From Hirudinaria manillensis (taxonomy: Eukaryota > Annelida > Clitellata > Hirudinida > Hirudinidae), in assembly GCA_034509925.1 (NCBI GenBank), contig CM067536.1:2621001-2685000 (forward strand): DNA of 64,000 bases, given 5' to 3'. The notes under the pieces were generated by a model, which had not been told where the DNA came from, did not search any database, and saw nothing but the letters and a program-made list of their open reading frames with translations. How positions within the stretch are numbered: the stretch's first letter is position 1; every line of letters begins with the position of its first letter. Shown piece after piece: positions 37,261 to 49,500 of the stretch. Made by a program: the position numbers and the translations under genes.

Positions 37261-40200
37261 TAACCTATTTAATTTATTGCTTTGCGCTGCAATGTTAGTA
37301 TATGACATTTACATTAAAATTCAATAAATATTTTCAAATTTTATAGTAGTAAAAATGTCTTGCAAAATATTTAAATGATTTTTAGTATTTTTAATAAATA
37401 TCAACACAAAAGTTGATTTTAAATGAATTTATATTCAATTCATGTCTTTCGAACAGGCGACTGCTGGAAATTAAACCTTGCTTTAAATAAAAGAGCATAT
37501 CTTAATTCTCTTTACATGGCGCGTTATGCCAGATATGCTGTTGATGGGAATATTTTTAGACATTCTTATGCACACGCTGATAATTCAAAAGAGAATAACG
37601 ATGGTTGGTTTGTTGTGGATCTTGGGAGACCATACCAAGTAGAATACATTGTATTTTATCACAGATCACATTGTCCATATTGCAGTGAGTTTGTTCAATA
37701 AGATTTATATTTAATAATGTTATAATATAAAATAATCCTGTTTCTAAGATGATAGAATGGATAACTTTATAGTGGGTCTATCAAATAATTTTGATCCACA
37801 AATAAATAAAACAATAAAACGAAATGATTACAAACTCTGTGGTCAATATGATGGAGCATTGGGTCCTGGTGCAATAGTGGAGTTACAATGTCAGGATAAA
37901 GAAGCATATTCTCGTTATGTTATAATTCAACAGGATGTTGGAAAGGAAAATCTGACCATCACAGAATTGGAAGTATTTGGTGAATGTGAGTTATTATTAT
38001 TATTATTACATAAAGCACTGGCGAACCCCTCGCCAGATTATTAATTCGTATTTCGTAATACTTTTTCATTCCCTTTTCCTATGTGGTATTTAATAATTTT
38101 ATTTGTAATTTGAGTTATTTAATTTTCAGATATTAATTATTTGGGTTGTTTTAAAACATTGATAAATAATGAAACGACCAGTTTAAGCCATGGTCTTAAA
38201 GATTGCATCAATTATTGTGAAAATAAGAACTATGTTTATGCTGCAAAGCAGGTTGGAACATAAAATATTTCATATAACTTTTTAATCGAATTAATTGAGT
38301 TTAATTTGAAACAATAGGAAACAAAATGCATATGCGGAAATAAAACAAAGCATTATTTGCCTCTTTCTGAATGCATTGTTACGTGTCCTGGGGACGTTGA
38401 TTATTGCAGAGGTTCAAACAAGTTGTCTGTTTACGAAGGTAAAAAAATTTAAAATGATTTACGATTAAATTTTTGCTTTAAAAAGCTCAATTTGTTTTGC
38501 GGTGTTTCCTCTGAAATTCTCAAAAGATATAAAACATAACTATATTGGATGCTTTGTCGATACTCAAGACATAGACTTAGAACAAAGATCGGGATTCACA
38601 TACGCTATGACTATAGATATGTGTCAGCAAGTGTGCACACTAAAAAATTATTTATATTTTGGACTTCAGGTTTCATTATATTATTTTTAATTATAATTTT
38701 GGTGTAAAATTTAATTTACTTTACTTTTGAAAGTATTCGTATGAAAGCTTCTGTGGTAACCATTACGGAAAATATGGTCAAAACGAGAGTTCCTGTACAA
38801 TGAAATGTGATGGAAATCACTCACAAATTTGTGGAGACGCTAACAGGAATAGTATTTATTCTGGTGTGTTTACATCCGTTGTACAATTAATTTTAAATTT
38901 TAAACAATTCATGCAATTCGCAGTTTATCTAGAAGAAGGAAGTTCAAATTTCTTCAAAAACAATCATCACTGCAAGGACGGAGTTGATTTGGATTTGGAT
39001 GGCATTTGTGGAAACAAGCAATGTGAAGATGGATGGACTGGAGAGGATTGTACTTTGAGAAGTATGAAGTGACTTTATGTTATTTATAACGTATAATATG
39101 AGATAAAGAGTGGTTTTACTTATATCTATCAATCATATTTATTTCAGCTTATTTATCTTGAGGTTTTTCATAAGAACTCAATTTTCTTATCTTTTGTTGA
39201 ATTATTTAGGTTGTTCAGATAACAACGGTTCTTGTGGGCAACATGAATGCCTATCCAATGACAGATATACAGAATATATTTATAAGGAAGGATACGATAA
39301 AAGATTTTGGTGGGATCAATGTCTTGGTAACTTTGGAGTCCAAAATATGATTATTTGCAGAAAAAATAACTGAACTTCTTTAATGCAGATATTAATGAAT
39401 GCGAAGATGGAACTCACTCATGTAACACATCAGCATCAACTTGCAAGAACAAGGAAGGAAGTTATGACTGCGAGTGTTTGGATGAACTGCAGAACATCGA
39501 CTCGAAATGGTGCTTAGGTTGGGATATTTTTATTGTTATGAAAAACATTATTAATTTTTAAAAATATCATTTAACCTTCAGTTTTTGTAATTGCAAATCT
39601 AAATTTATCTATTATTGTTATCTGAAAATTAAAACAATTGTATTTTTTAATAATTTTCTCCTGAAACAGATGTAGACGAGTGTCAGACATATAATCAATG
39701 CAACTCTACAACCACAACTTGTCAGAATACATTTCGTTCATATTATTGTGAATGTAAGGATGGATTTACGGAAGTAAACCTTTTCAATTGCAGAGGTTAG
39801 AAATTGATTATACAGTAAAGTCTCGCTACTATGCCACCCTCGCTATAATGCCACTTTTGCTCGGTCCCGACAAAAATTCAATACAAAATAAATTTACTAG
39901 GCAACCCCCAACCCTCGCTACTATGCCGCCAGTGTCCTGACAATGTTTGGCTAACCCATGAAGTTAAGGACATATTTCCAGTCGCAGGAATAATTAAGAG
40001 AAATTACCTTGTATTTTTAAGATTTGCTCAGGTTAATACTTTCCCAGAACTTATTGATTAGGGATCATTAAGGAAAATGATGGAACATTCCATGGAATTT
40101 GATTGGTCGAATGGGCAATTTTGACTGGAAATGTGAATTGGAATGAGAGTAAATGTCGAGGGATTTATTTGAGAATCGCGAGTTGGAGTGAAGATTAGCA

Positions 40201-40707
40201 AATGTCAGCTCAGAAACACAAGGGAACTGTTGGCTGGACAATTTCAAGAAGCGGCATAACATCACATTCAAAACAGTGCAGGGTGAACCTGAAGCGGTGG
40301 TCGCAAGTCCGGTATGATGCAAGCGTGCGATCTACCGAAATAAAATGCGGTAGCCAACGATTATGAGAGCTTTAGAGTGAGCTTATGGATAACCTCAGAA
40401 AATGAAACCGTTTTTTATTTGATAAAATAAAGCCATTTTGACAAACCCTCTTTACTATGACACCCGAGCAAACTTGGCATTATAGCGAAACTTGACTGTA
40501 TTTGGAAATATTGGAAAATCTTGGATTCATTATAACGCATTTCGATTATTTTCAGACGTAAATGAATGCAAGGAAGTACCACGCATCTGCAATTCGATGG
40601 TTTCAAACTGCAAGAATAAGCTTGGATCGTTTGAATGTCAATGCTTAGAAGAAGGATATGCATATGATTACAAGAAAAGGAGCTGTTTCAAGGGTATGCA
40701 TTTGTAA
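37251..40707 (+). pseudogene. G4: receptor paralogue with broken WSC2 splice site and no phosphatase
   Basis: Exons: 37251-37293, 37457-37684, 37749-37985, 38130-38251, 38318-38438, 38503-38669, 38734-38863, 38924-39061, 39210-39326, 39389-39517, 39670-39795, 40556-40707 (donor possible after 40693). Order: signal peptide, fucolectin-like, WSC1, WSC2, two EGF-like, three calcium-EGF. Damage relative to G5: the acceptor of the first WSC2 exon reads GCGG in place of GCAG at 38,501; WSC2 lost one Cys (Glu-Ser-Phe-Cys); the second EGF-like module has two Cys changed to Tyr (Glu-Tyr-Ile-Tyr). No transmembrane exon was recognised and only a relic of one phosphatase exon lies at 42.7 kb. Skipping both WSC2 exons would keep the frame, so a secreted form is possible. 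A Tigger-like element sits in the last intron. The lectin exons are intact. Confidence 0.65.
39813..40498 (+). mobile_element. Tigger/pogo-like element with transposase fragment
   Basis: Left end CAGTAAAGTCTCGCTACTAT, right end complementary (GGCATTATAGCGAAACTTGA then CTG), flanked by TA on both sides; 686 bases. Inside, at about 40,180-40,290, two frames carry Gly-Val-Lys-Ile-Ser followed by Gly-Asn-Cys-Trp-Leu-Asp-Asn-Phe-Lys-Lys-Arg-His-Asn-Ile. This is the CENP-B-type helix-turn-helix of pogo/Tigger transposases, with a frameshift between. The DDE domain is deleted, so the element is non-autonomous. Located in the intron before the last EGF exon of G4. Confidence 0.85.
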
Positions 40708-42640
40708 ATATTGAAAATATTACTGCAAATTTAAATTTATTTATTTATTGGGGTGAAAAATCAAAACAAATGATTTTTGCAATCAATGACCACAAACCTT
40801 TCAAATTTCTTTTTAAAAAATTAAATCAAAATTTTTGTATTTATTTTTTATGTTTAAAAGCGGAAATTTCTAAATTGCCATTTCGTTGGGTTCTAAATTG
40901 ATGGTATTACGGGGAAAAAAGGGATTTTCATGAACAATATGCTCCCATCATTAATTAGGCCAAATTATAAGTTATTACTAAATGGAAATCCACGATCCCA
41001 ATTAAACCTAAGATTTCCTGACCCTCAGTCTCAAATTGAACCTAGTTATTGCTTTAAAGGTACAAAAGTAAAGTAGTAGTACAAAAATATTGTAGGCTAA
41101 CTAATATTTTTTTATTAAAGCTAAAGAACTTCAGATATCTTGAAAGTATTCCAGAAGAACAATTTTTAACCAAATTTATTTGCACTTCGACCCGATTTTT
41201 ATTCGTAAAACTTATTTAAATCATGTTTGAAATTACGTAGGCAAATTTCAAATAAAAAAGATTTTCTATGTCTGTAGCATTCGCTGTATCATTAAAAATT
41301 CAAATTTTTCAAAATATTTGTGAAAAATCAAATTTTAAAACATTTCCCAAGCCTGTTTCTCCTTTGTTTATCTCTAGTTTTACAAAGGTAATGCAAAATT
41401 ATTAGAATTGAAGTTCTTATTTATTTACTTATGCCACTTATAATTATTATTATCTTTAAGTTCATTATTTAAATTTTATCTCATTAATCGCATTGTTATG
41501 CGCCACAACATCCTAAACTTCCCTATGAAGGTCACAATTGAGGTTAGTTCTCAGTTAGCATTTTTTAAGTTTATAAAATAAATCCAAATTTTGAAGTCAA
41601 ATCACAAAATGCAACGAAAAATGCGCCTTGAATTAAAACATTTCGAAGAATTAAGCAGAAGAATTCTGGACATCAAAATAAACTCAACGGAAGCATTTGT
41701 AATAAGATATTTATTTTCCTCTTTTTACAAATTTCTGGTAAAAGATGTTCTGAATTTTTCAAAGTTTTTTTGCTCGGATCGATTATTTTAAACTATTTGG
41801 AATGGTACTTAATCTCTCAAAGCCATGGCTATGTTAGTGACTGATTGTGAATAATTCTTACTGAAACTTCTTAACAAATTATTATTATTACTAACAGCAT
41901 AGAAACAAGTTGGAGTTCCAAATGGCGTAAGAAAAACTATTTCAATAATTAAGGAAGTGAATCAGACAACAGGCATTACACAATTTGTATAAAAAAAAAC
42001 TGAACATTTATTTAGTTAGACATTTTCTATAGTTTTACTTGGAGTTTGTTTGTAATTTATTTAATAAAAATTGAATTACTGAGAAAAGTAATATTTAATG
42101 ATTAGCTAAAATCAATTTATTTAGTAAGAGACTGGAATCTTTCCAATTCAATCATCGAAACTTCTGTAAAGTAGATTGACAATTTTAATTATTTTGTAAT
42201 CATTAATCATGTTATAAGTATCTTATAATGTCTCTGTTTGACGTTAATTCTTTGCTTAATTTCAGGCTCAGTTTCAAAATTTGTGTTGTTTCTACTACGA
42301 TGATCGAATAAACCATCCACAATCTGAAACGATTTGTTAAATATTTTTAAAGAATTTTGTATGAAATAACTTTTCCCTCCAAAGAAGAATCTAAACTGCG
42401 TTAGGCTGGGAAATGGATGCACTTTGAAAATTTTTAACATTTTTAAGGTCAACAGCGTGGTAAGCTAAAAAAAAATGAGGCAATTACAAAAACAAGAATT
42501 ACAAAAAAATGGGAAGTTAATATCAATTATCTAAAATTAATCTCAGGCAATTACAGATGACTGGAATGTTAATTTCTGAAGCCATAAATCTATTATGAAC
42601 ATTATTTTAGTTCCGCTTTTTATTATTTTTTAGTTGTAGT
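40708..42640. other. G4 3' region, degenerate
   Basis: AT-rich. In G1, G3 and G5 this interval holds transmembrane and phosphatase exons; here I recognise none. Frames at 41,591 and 42,207 match nothing. Confidence 0.5.
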
Positions 42641-42647
42641 TTTAAAT

Positions 42648-42790
42648 ATATTCGAGACTTTAAACAATATATTGTGCCTTATTTTTGCATGAAATATTGA
42701 GTGATTTTGGGAAAATTAATGTGTTTCAAGTTGGTTACCAACTGAATTTTTTAATATCATATTTATGTTTAATTTCGCTAGTTTTAACAT
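42648..42790 (+). pseudogene. Relic of penultimate phosphatase (D2) exon behind G4
   Basis: TGTGCCTTATTTTTGCATGA, then GAGTGATTTTGGGAAAATTA and CAAGTTGGTTACCAACTGAA parallel the G3 exon at 36,078-36,210 (TGTGCCTTAAATTTGCTTGA; GATGATTTTGGTGAAATTGA; CAAGTAGTTTACCAGCTCAA). The similarity continues into the intron (AATTTCGCTAGTTTTAAC versus AATTTCGTTAGTTTTAAC). The 5' end with the loop motif is scrambled. Shows that G4 once encoded the phosphatase domains. Confidence 0.75.
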
Positions 42791-43440
42791 TGTTTAAATG
42801 AAATATTCAAGAAGAAATGACTTTAAATCATCTTTCAATTATATCTATGATTTTGGCTTCAATGTATTATCTGAGCCATGACAAGCAATGACCATAATGC
42901 AACACTTCTGTCTTATCATTAGTCGTAAAACTTATATACTTATCAAAAACTTCATAAATAACTTTGGAAATACTTTGAGAAGGTATAAAAGGTAACTACT
43001 TACAACTCGAGTCCTATCCACAAAATAAGGCACCCAAGGAGAACTAGAAAATAACAAAAAAGTCAAAACAAGAAGAGGAAGCGACTCATAGAGGGCAATT
43101 ATCATGGGAAAAATTGAAGCTTTCGAGTTCTATAAATGATCAATTGAATTTAAATTAATTATATATTATCTTTATTCCAAGACTTTTATTTATTGAGCAC
43201 CAGCATCTGAAATCAATTTCATCCTCCCACTGAGTTACCGAGCTATCATTATTGGATTCTAATATCAGAGACAGATCGTTATTTTGCTTGATGTTTTGGT
43301 TGGGAAACTAAATTATACGGCTAGAATAAAAAAAATAAATAGAAATGATGATAATAATAAAAAATAAATTTAAAAAAGAATAATTAAAACATAAACGACT
43401 CCAAAATATTTCGTCTAAAGAATTTATATTTTCTTGCTGC
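42791..43440. other. Intergenic G4-G5
   Basis: AT-rich, no exon or repeat recognised. Confidence 0.5.
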
Positions 43441-43537
43441 TAACTTCCTGGTTACTTCTCTTTTAATAACTCGAATGTTGAGTTGATTTATTTCGAGAGA
43501 GGGTTAGGCGTGGTATCTTATTACTGCAAGCCAAAGG
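43441..43537 (+). promoter_or_regulatory. Conserved upstream block of G5
   Basis: Counterpart of 37,146-37,260; see that entry. Contains AACTTCCTGGTT (ETS-type core) and CTCGAATGTTGAGTTGATTT directly before the G5 signal exon. Confidence 0.4.
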
Positions 43538-46500
43538 ATGACGAAAATAATTTTGTGGATTTATTGTTTTACATTGCAATTATCAGGTGAGTGAATGATA
43601 TCTTCAGTAAAATTTAATAAATATTTTCAGAATGTCGAGTATTAAACTCGAAAAAATATATTAAATATTCTTGCAAACTATTTAAATGATTTTTAGTAAT
43701 TTTAATAAATATCAACTCAAAATTTAATTTTAAATGAAACTGTATTTATTTCATGTTTTTCGAACAGGCGACTGCTTCAAATTAAACCTCGCTTTAAATA
43801 AAAGAGCATATCTTAGTTCTCTTTATATGGAGCATTATGCCAGATATGCTGTTGATGGAAATGTTTTTGGGTTATCCTATGCACACGCTAATAATGAGAA
43901 TGACGGTGGATGGTTTGTGGTGGATCTTGGGAGACCATACCAAGTAGAATACATTGTATTTTATCACAGAAAGCATTGTGGATCTTGCGGTGAGTTTGTT
44001 CAATAACATTTACATTTAATAATGTTTTAATATGAAAAAACCCTGTTTGACAGATGGTAGAATGGATAACTTTATAGTGGGTCTTTCTAATAATTTTGAT
44101 CCACAAATAAATAAATCTATAATACGCAATGATTATAAATTGTGTGGTCAATATAATGGAATATTGGGTCCTGGTGCAATAGTGAAGTTACAATGTCAGG
44201 ATAAAGAAGCATATTCTCGTTATGTTATAATTCAACAGGATGTTGGAAAGACATACCTGACCGTCCCAGAAGTGGAGGTTTTTGGTGAATGTGAGTTATT
44301 ATTATTTTATATTTCGTAATACGTTTTCATTCTCTTTTCCTATGTGATATTTATTAATATAATTACAGTATAAGTTATTTAATTTTCAGATATTAATTAT
44401 TTGGGTTGTTTCAAAACATTGTTAAGTAATGAAACGACCAGTTCAAACTATGATCTTAAAGATTGCATCAATTATTGTGAAAATAAGAACTATGTTTATG
44501 CTGCAAAGCAGGTTGGAACAAAATATTTCATATAACTTTTTAATCAAATTAATTGAGTTTAATTTGAAACAATAGGAAACAAAATGCATATGCGGTAATA
44601 AAACAAAGCATTATTTGCCTCTTTCTGAATGCAATGTTACGTGTTCTGGGGACGTTGATTATTGCGGAGGTTCAAACAAGTTGTCTGTTTACGAAGGTAA
44701 AAATTTAAAGTGATTTACGATTAAAAATTTCCTTTTAAAAACTCAATTTGTTTTGCAGTGTTTCCTCTGAAATTTTCAAAAGATATAAAACGTAAATATA
44801 TTGGATGCTTCGTTGATGATCAAGACAGAGACTTAAAACATAATTCGGGATACAAACAGGATATGACTGTAGAAATGTGTCAGCACTTGTGCACACTAAA
44901 AAATTATTTATTTTTTGGAGTTCAGGTTTCATTATTTTATTTTTATTTTTAATTTTGGTGTAGAATTTAATTTACTTTACTTTTGAAAGTATTCGTATGA
45001 ATGCTTCTGTGGTAACCATTATGGAAAATTTGGTCAAAACGAGAGTTCCTGTACAATGAAATGTGATGGAAACCATTCACAAATATGTGGAGACGGCTAC
45101 AGGAACAGTATTTATTCTGGTGTGTTTATATCCATTGTAGAATTAATTTGAAATTTATACAAATTTTTGTAATTCGCAGTTTATCTAGAACAAGGACGTT
45201 CAAATTTCTTCAAAAACAATCACCATTGCTTGAACGGGACTGATTTGAATGGAATTTGTGAAAACAAGCAATGTGAAGATGGATGGACTGGAGACGATTG
45301 CACTTTGAGAAGTATGAAGTGACTTTATATCATATATAACGAATAATGTGAGATAAAGTGTGGGATAACTCATACCTACCAATCATATTTATTTCAGCTT
45401 ATTTATCGTCTACATTGAGGTTTTCCATAAGAACTCAATTTTCGTATCTTTTGTTGAAATATTTAGGTTGTTCATATAACAACGGTTCTTGTGAGCAACA
45501 TGAATGCCTGGACATTGATGGATATACAGAATGTATTTGTAAGGAAGGATACGATAAAAGATTTTGGTGGGATCAATGTCTTGGTAGCTTTGGAGGCCAA
45601 AAATATGATTATTTGCAAAAAATAATCGAACATCTTTTAATGTAGATATTAATGAATGCGAAGATGGAACTCATTCATGTAACACAACAACATCAATTTG
45701 CAAGAACAATGAAGGAAGTTATGACTGCGAATGCATGGATGGCCTTCATTCAACCGACTGCCTGGGTTAAGCTCAATATATTTAATGATTGCAATTCATT
45801 TTAAAGCATTTTTTATGTTATTACAAACTCAATTGAGAATTACAATAGATTACAAAATAAAATGATTTTATTGAAATGCAAATCACTATCACAACAGATA
45901 TAGATGAATGTACGACAGAACCCAAATGTAATACAACAACCACAATTTGTCAAAACACATTTCGGTCGTTCTTCTGTGAATGTAGGGAAGGCTTCATAAA
46001 CGAAAGTTTACACAACTGCAGAGGTACTATTTGTGTTAATAACATGATCTTTATTAAATAATTATTTTAATAAAAAATATTTGTGTTAATAATGTGATGT
46101 TTATTCACGTCAATGAATAATTAAATAACTAAGGTAGCCTTAGTCTTGCTTAGTTTTGCATCACACTTTAGACATAGACGAGTGTAAGGAAACACCACAA
46201 GTTTGCAATCTGACAGTATCAAATTGTACCAATACGTTCGGATCTTATGAATGTCAGTGCTTAGAAGAAGGATCGGTCTATAATAAAATTGCAAACATTT
46301 GTCTTCAGAGCCATTTGGATATTTCGGGTCTGTACAGTTTCTTCCATGACTTTTTGCATTATTTTATAAAGTGAGTATGACGATGATGATAATAATGCCA
46401 TTGATAGATAAAGGTATAATCAAGTAATTGTCGTTTTCTGCAATGTAATTAACTTTATTTTCGATTTCTATTTGTATAATAGGGAATGCCTCAACCAATA

Positions 46501-49500
46501 AAATAATCATTTCACTGGTCTGTGCAGTTATTCTTTTGGTTTTAATTGCTATTACCGCTCTTGTGTTGATATCTTGTCGCAAGAAATTACCGGAAAGGTA
46601 TTCGTACATAAAATTATAAATAACTTATTCAAATCCATTACAATTTGAACAAATGCATAATTGTTGCTACTATAAATCCAAACGAGGAATTACTTTAATA
46701 ATACATGTTAGAGTAAAAATAATATCTAGGCTCGCAAAAATTATTTTCGAGAAAAATCAAGCAAATGAAGAGACGAAGGAAACGGGCAAGTACTTATAAG
46801 TGACATACACCTAATTGATTGCACTCATAAACGCATACTAACCAATTGCAGAGACCATTGAATTCAGAGAGATCGAATCTGATCCTGTTTCGATGACTGA
46901 GCTGAAAAATTATTATGAATGCAATAAAAGCCGGCTATTAAGTAATTTTGAAGTAAGTAACTTCCTTGTTTGTAATCATTTTAATAGCATCTTCCTGATC
47001 AAATCAAATTACTTCAAGAAATTCCCTCAAGTGGCACAAGTGCAGACAAATTACGGGAAAAATGTTATACTCAAGCCGAAAAATAAATACAAAAATATAA
47101 TTCCATGTAAGTCAGTAAATAATGTAAATGGATTCTCAAATAAAAATAATAAATATTGTTCCTTTAATTAAAATTAAAATTACTTTAAAATTCAGTTGAC
47201 GAAAATCGAGTTGTCCTGAAAACGTTGCCAAATGAAGAACTATCCGATTACATTAATGCCAGCTTTATACCAGTTAGATTTTTTTTATATTTAATCCTGT
47301 GTTTTAAACGTTTCAAAAGTCACTTTAATCAATTTCAGAACTTTTCTGGAACCTTTCAATTCATAGCTGCTCAAGGTTAATAATTTATAATAGTTAATAG
47401 TTAACAATTAATTAAATAAAATTAGGTAATAATTAAAATCATCTAATAACGCTCTTGATGTTTCAAAGGCGTCAAGCCGATGACTTGTTGAGCAATTAGC
47501 TGTGGATGTTTTAATAATTACATTCATCATATTAAATTATTTGCTTAATACCAGGACCGATAAAAGAAACCGAGCATGACTTTTGGAGAATGATATTGGA
47601 ATACAAAGTGGAAATCATTGTCATGTTGACAAATTGTTTAGAGAAGGGAAAGGTATTTTTCTTAATAATATTGAAAATATTTGAAGTCCCCTAAATTTCA
47701 GGTAACTTTCTATGTTTCATTTCGTAGGTCAAATGCATTCAGTATTGGCCTGACATTAACTCCAAAGATGTTAATGACATTAGCGTGACATTGAAAGACT
47801 TGAGGAGTTGGTCGACGTATGAGATTAGAAGATTCGCTATAACCAAGGTTTTCAACAAATTTATTTCGCATAAATGTGTAATATTTTACCAATCGTGTAT
47901 CCAAAAATCATTACGATAAACCCAATAGTTTAATAACTGCTATTGTTCATCTTAAGCGATGTTCTGCTGATTTTCAAATTAATTATTTTTTTGGGAATAT
48001 TTCAACTACGATTAGTGACGACGGGTTTACCAACTAATATTACATGTGATTAATTATCAATTACTGATAGGACGAGACCACTCATGAGGTGACTCACATG
48101 TTGTACAAATGTTGGTTCGACCACAAAATCCCGGAAAACATCGGCAGTTTGCTCAACTTTTACAACAAGATGAAATCTTTGAGAAAGCGGGTCTTGGCTT
48201 CTCCGATTGTGGTCCATTGCAGGTTAACCTAAATAATAAGAAACCTTATTATTAAGCAACATAGACGGTATTGACGTTGAAAGATTTAAGTTCAACATAG
48301 TTTGCCATTAATTTTGTTTTTGCAAATGAATTTCTCTCATGAACTGAATTGACTTAAAACTCAGCTCAATTAATCGTGGATATCTATGATTTGCGGTATA
48401 TTTATAATTGCAAGAAAAATGTAATTTCTCATTTTCCTTAACAACAGTGCTGGAGTTGGTCGTACAGGTACCTTTCTAGCAATGGACTTCCTTCTCCACG
48501 AGGCACAACAAACAGGAAAAGTGGATGTCTTCAAGTGCTTGAAGCATCTCAGAGCACATCGCAATTATATGATACAAACAAAAGTAACCCTGGCATTTGT
48601 TTTTTTTATTTTGAATTTCTACATTACTGTATTAATTCGAGAAATAAAAATTATTTCAAATTATTTTTCTCAGATGCAGTTTAGCTTTTGCTTCGAAGTC
48701 TTAAGTTTTTATCACGAATTGGGAAGCACAACTGCCATTAAATTGAACGACGAATTGAATAATCAAAATAGAAACGATTTCATCGATAAAGAGTTTCAGG
48801 TTTGCATCTTTTTCTAGAAAGGAATCCAAAATGAAGCCCTTAATGTTTGTTTTATATTACCCCTTTTTTTAGTGGATCTTCCAAAATGTGGCCTCTTTTG
48901 AAGAAGGTGAATTTAATTTTTAAAAAAAAGTTTATTCAGCAATAATTAAAATAATGTTCCTTAAAATCTTCATTTAACTCAAAATAATAATAATAATAAC
49001 AATAATACTCAAAATAGTGGTTGTTAATTACGTAATTATTGTCATACTTAGATGGGATTATAAAACGCAGAAGCAAAGCAAACAAATTCACCTTTTCGGT
49101 ATGTTTTCCTGAGTTAACATAAAACTCTGTTGACGAGTTATCTGTAAATTTATTAATTCACGTCGTTCCATTGGACATTGTCAGGGATGCGTACAGAATT
49201 CCGTGTGGAAAATTCATATCGAAAGCAGAATATCCTGGCAAAATGTTGTCGAATGCTGTTCAGTTGAAAGAAACGCGATAACAATACTTGTTTACGACGA
49301 CTTTGATGAAGTAATGCTTTGCTGCAATAATTTTAGACTTAAGAAGTACTATTTGATATTTTAGGACGACCAAACTAGCTAAGAGATTGGTTGCTTGGAT
49401 AAGTGTGATACTTACATGATAAGTTATCAGCGTGTTATTTACAATTTAAAAAACCTTCCAGAAGTCACGTGACCTACCATACCACAGTGGAAGTGGAAAC

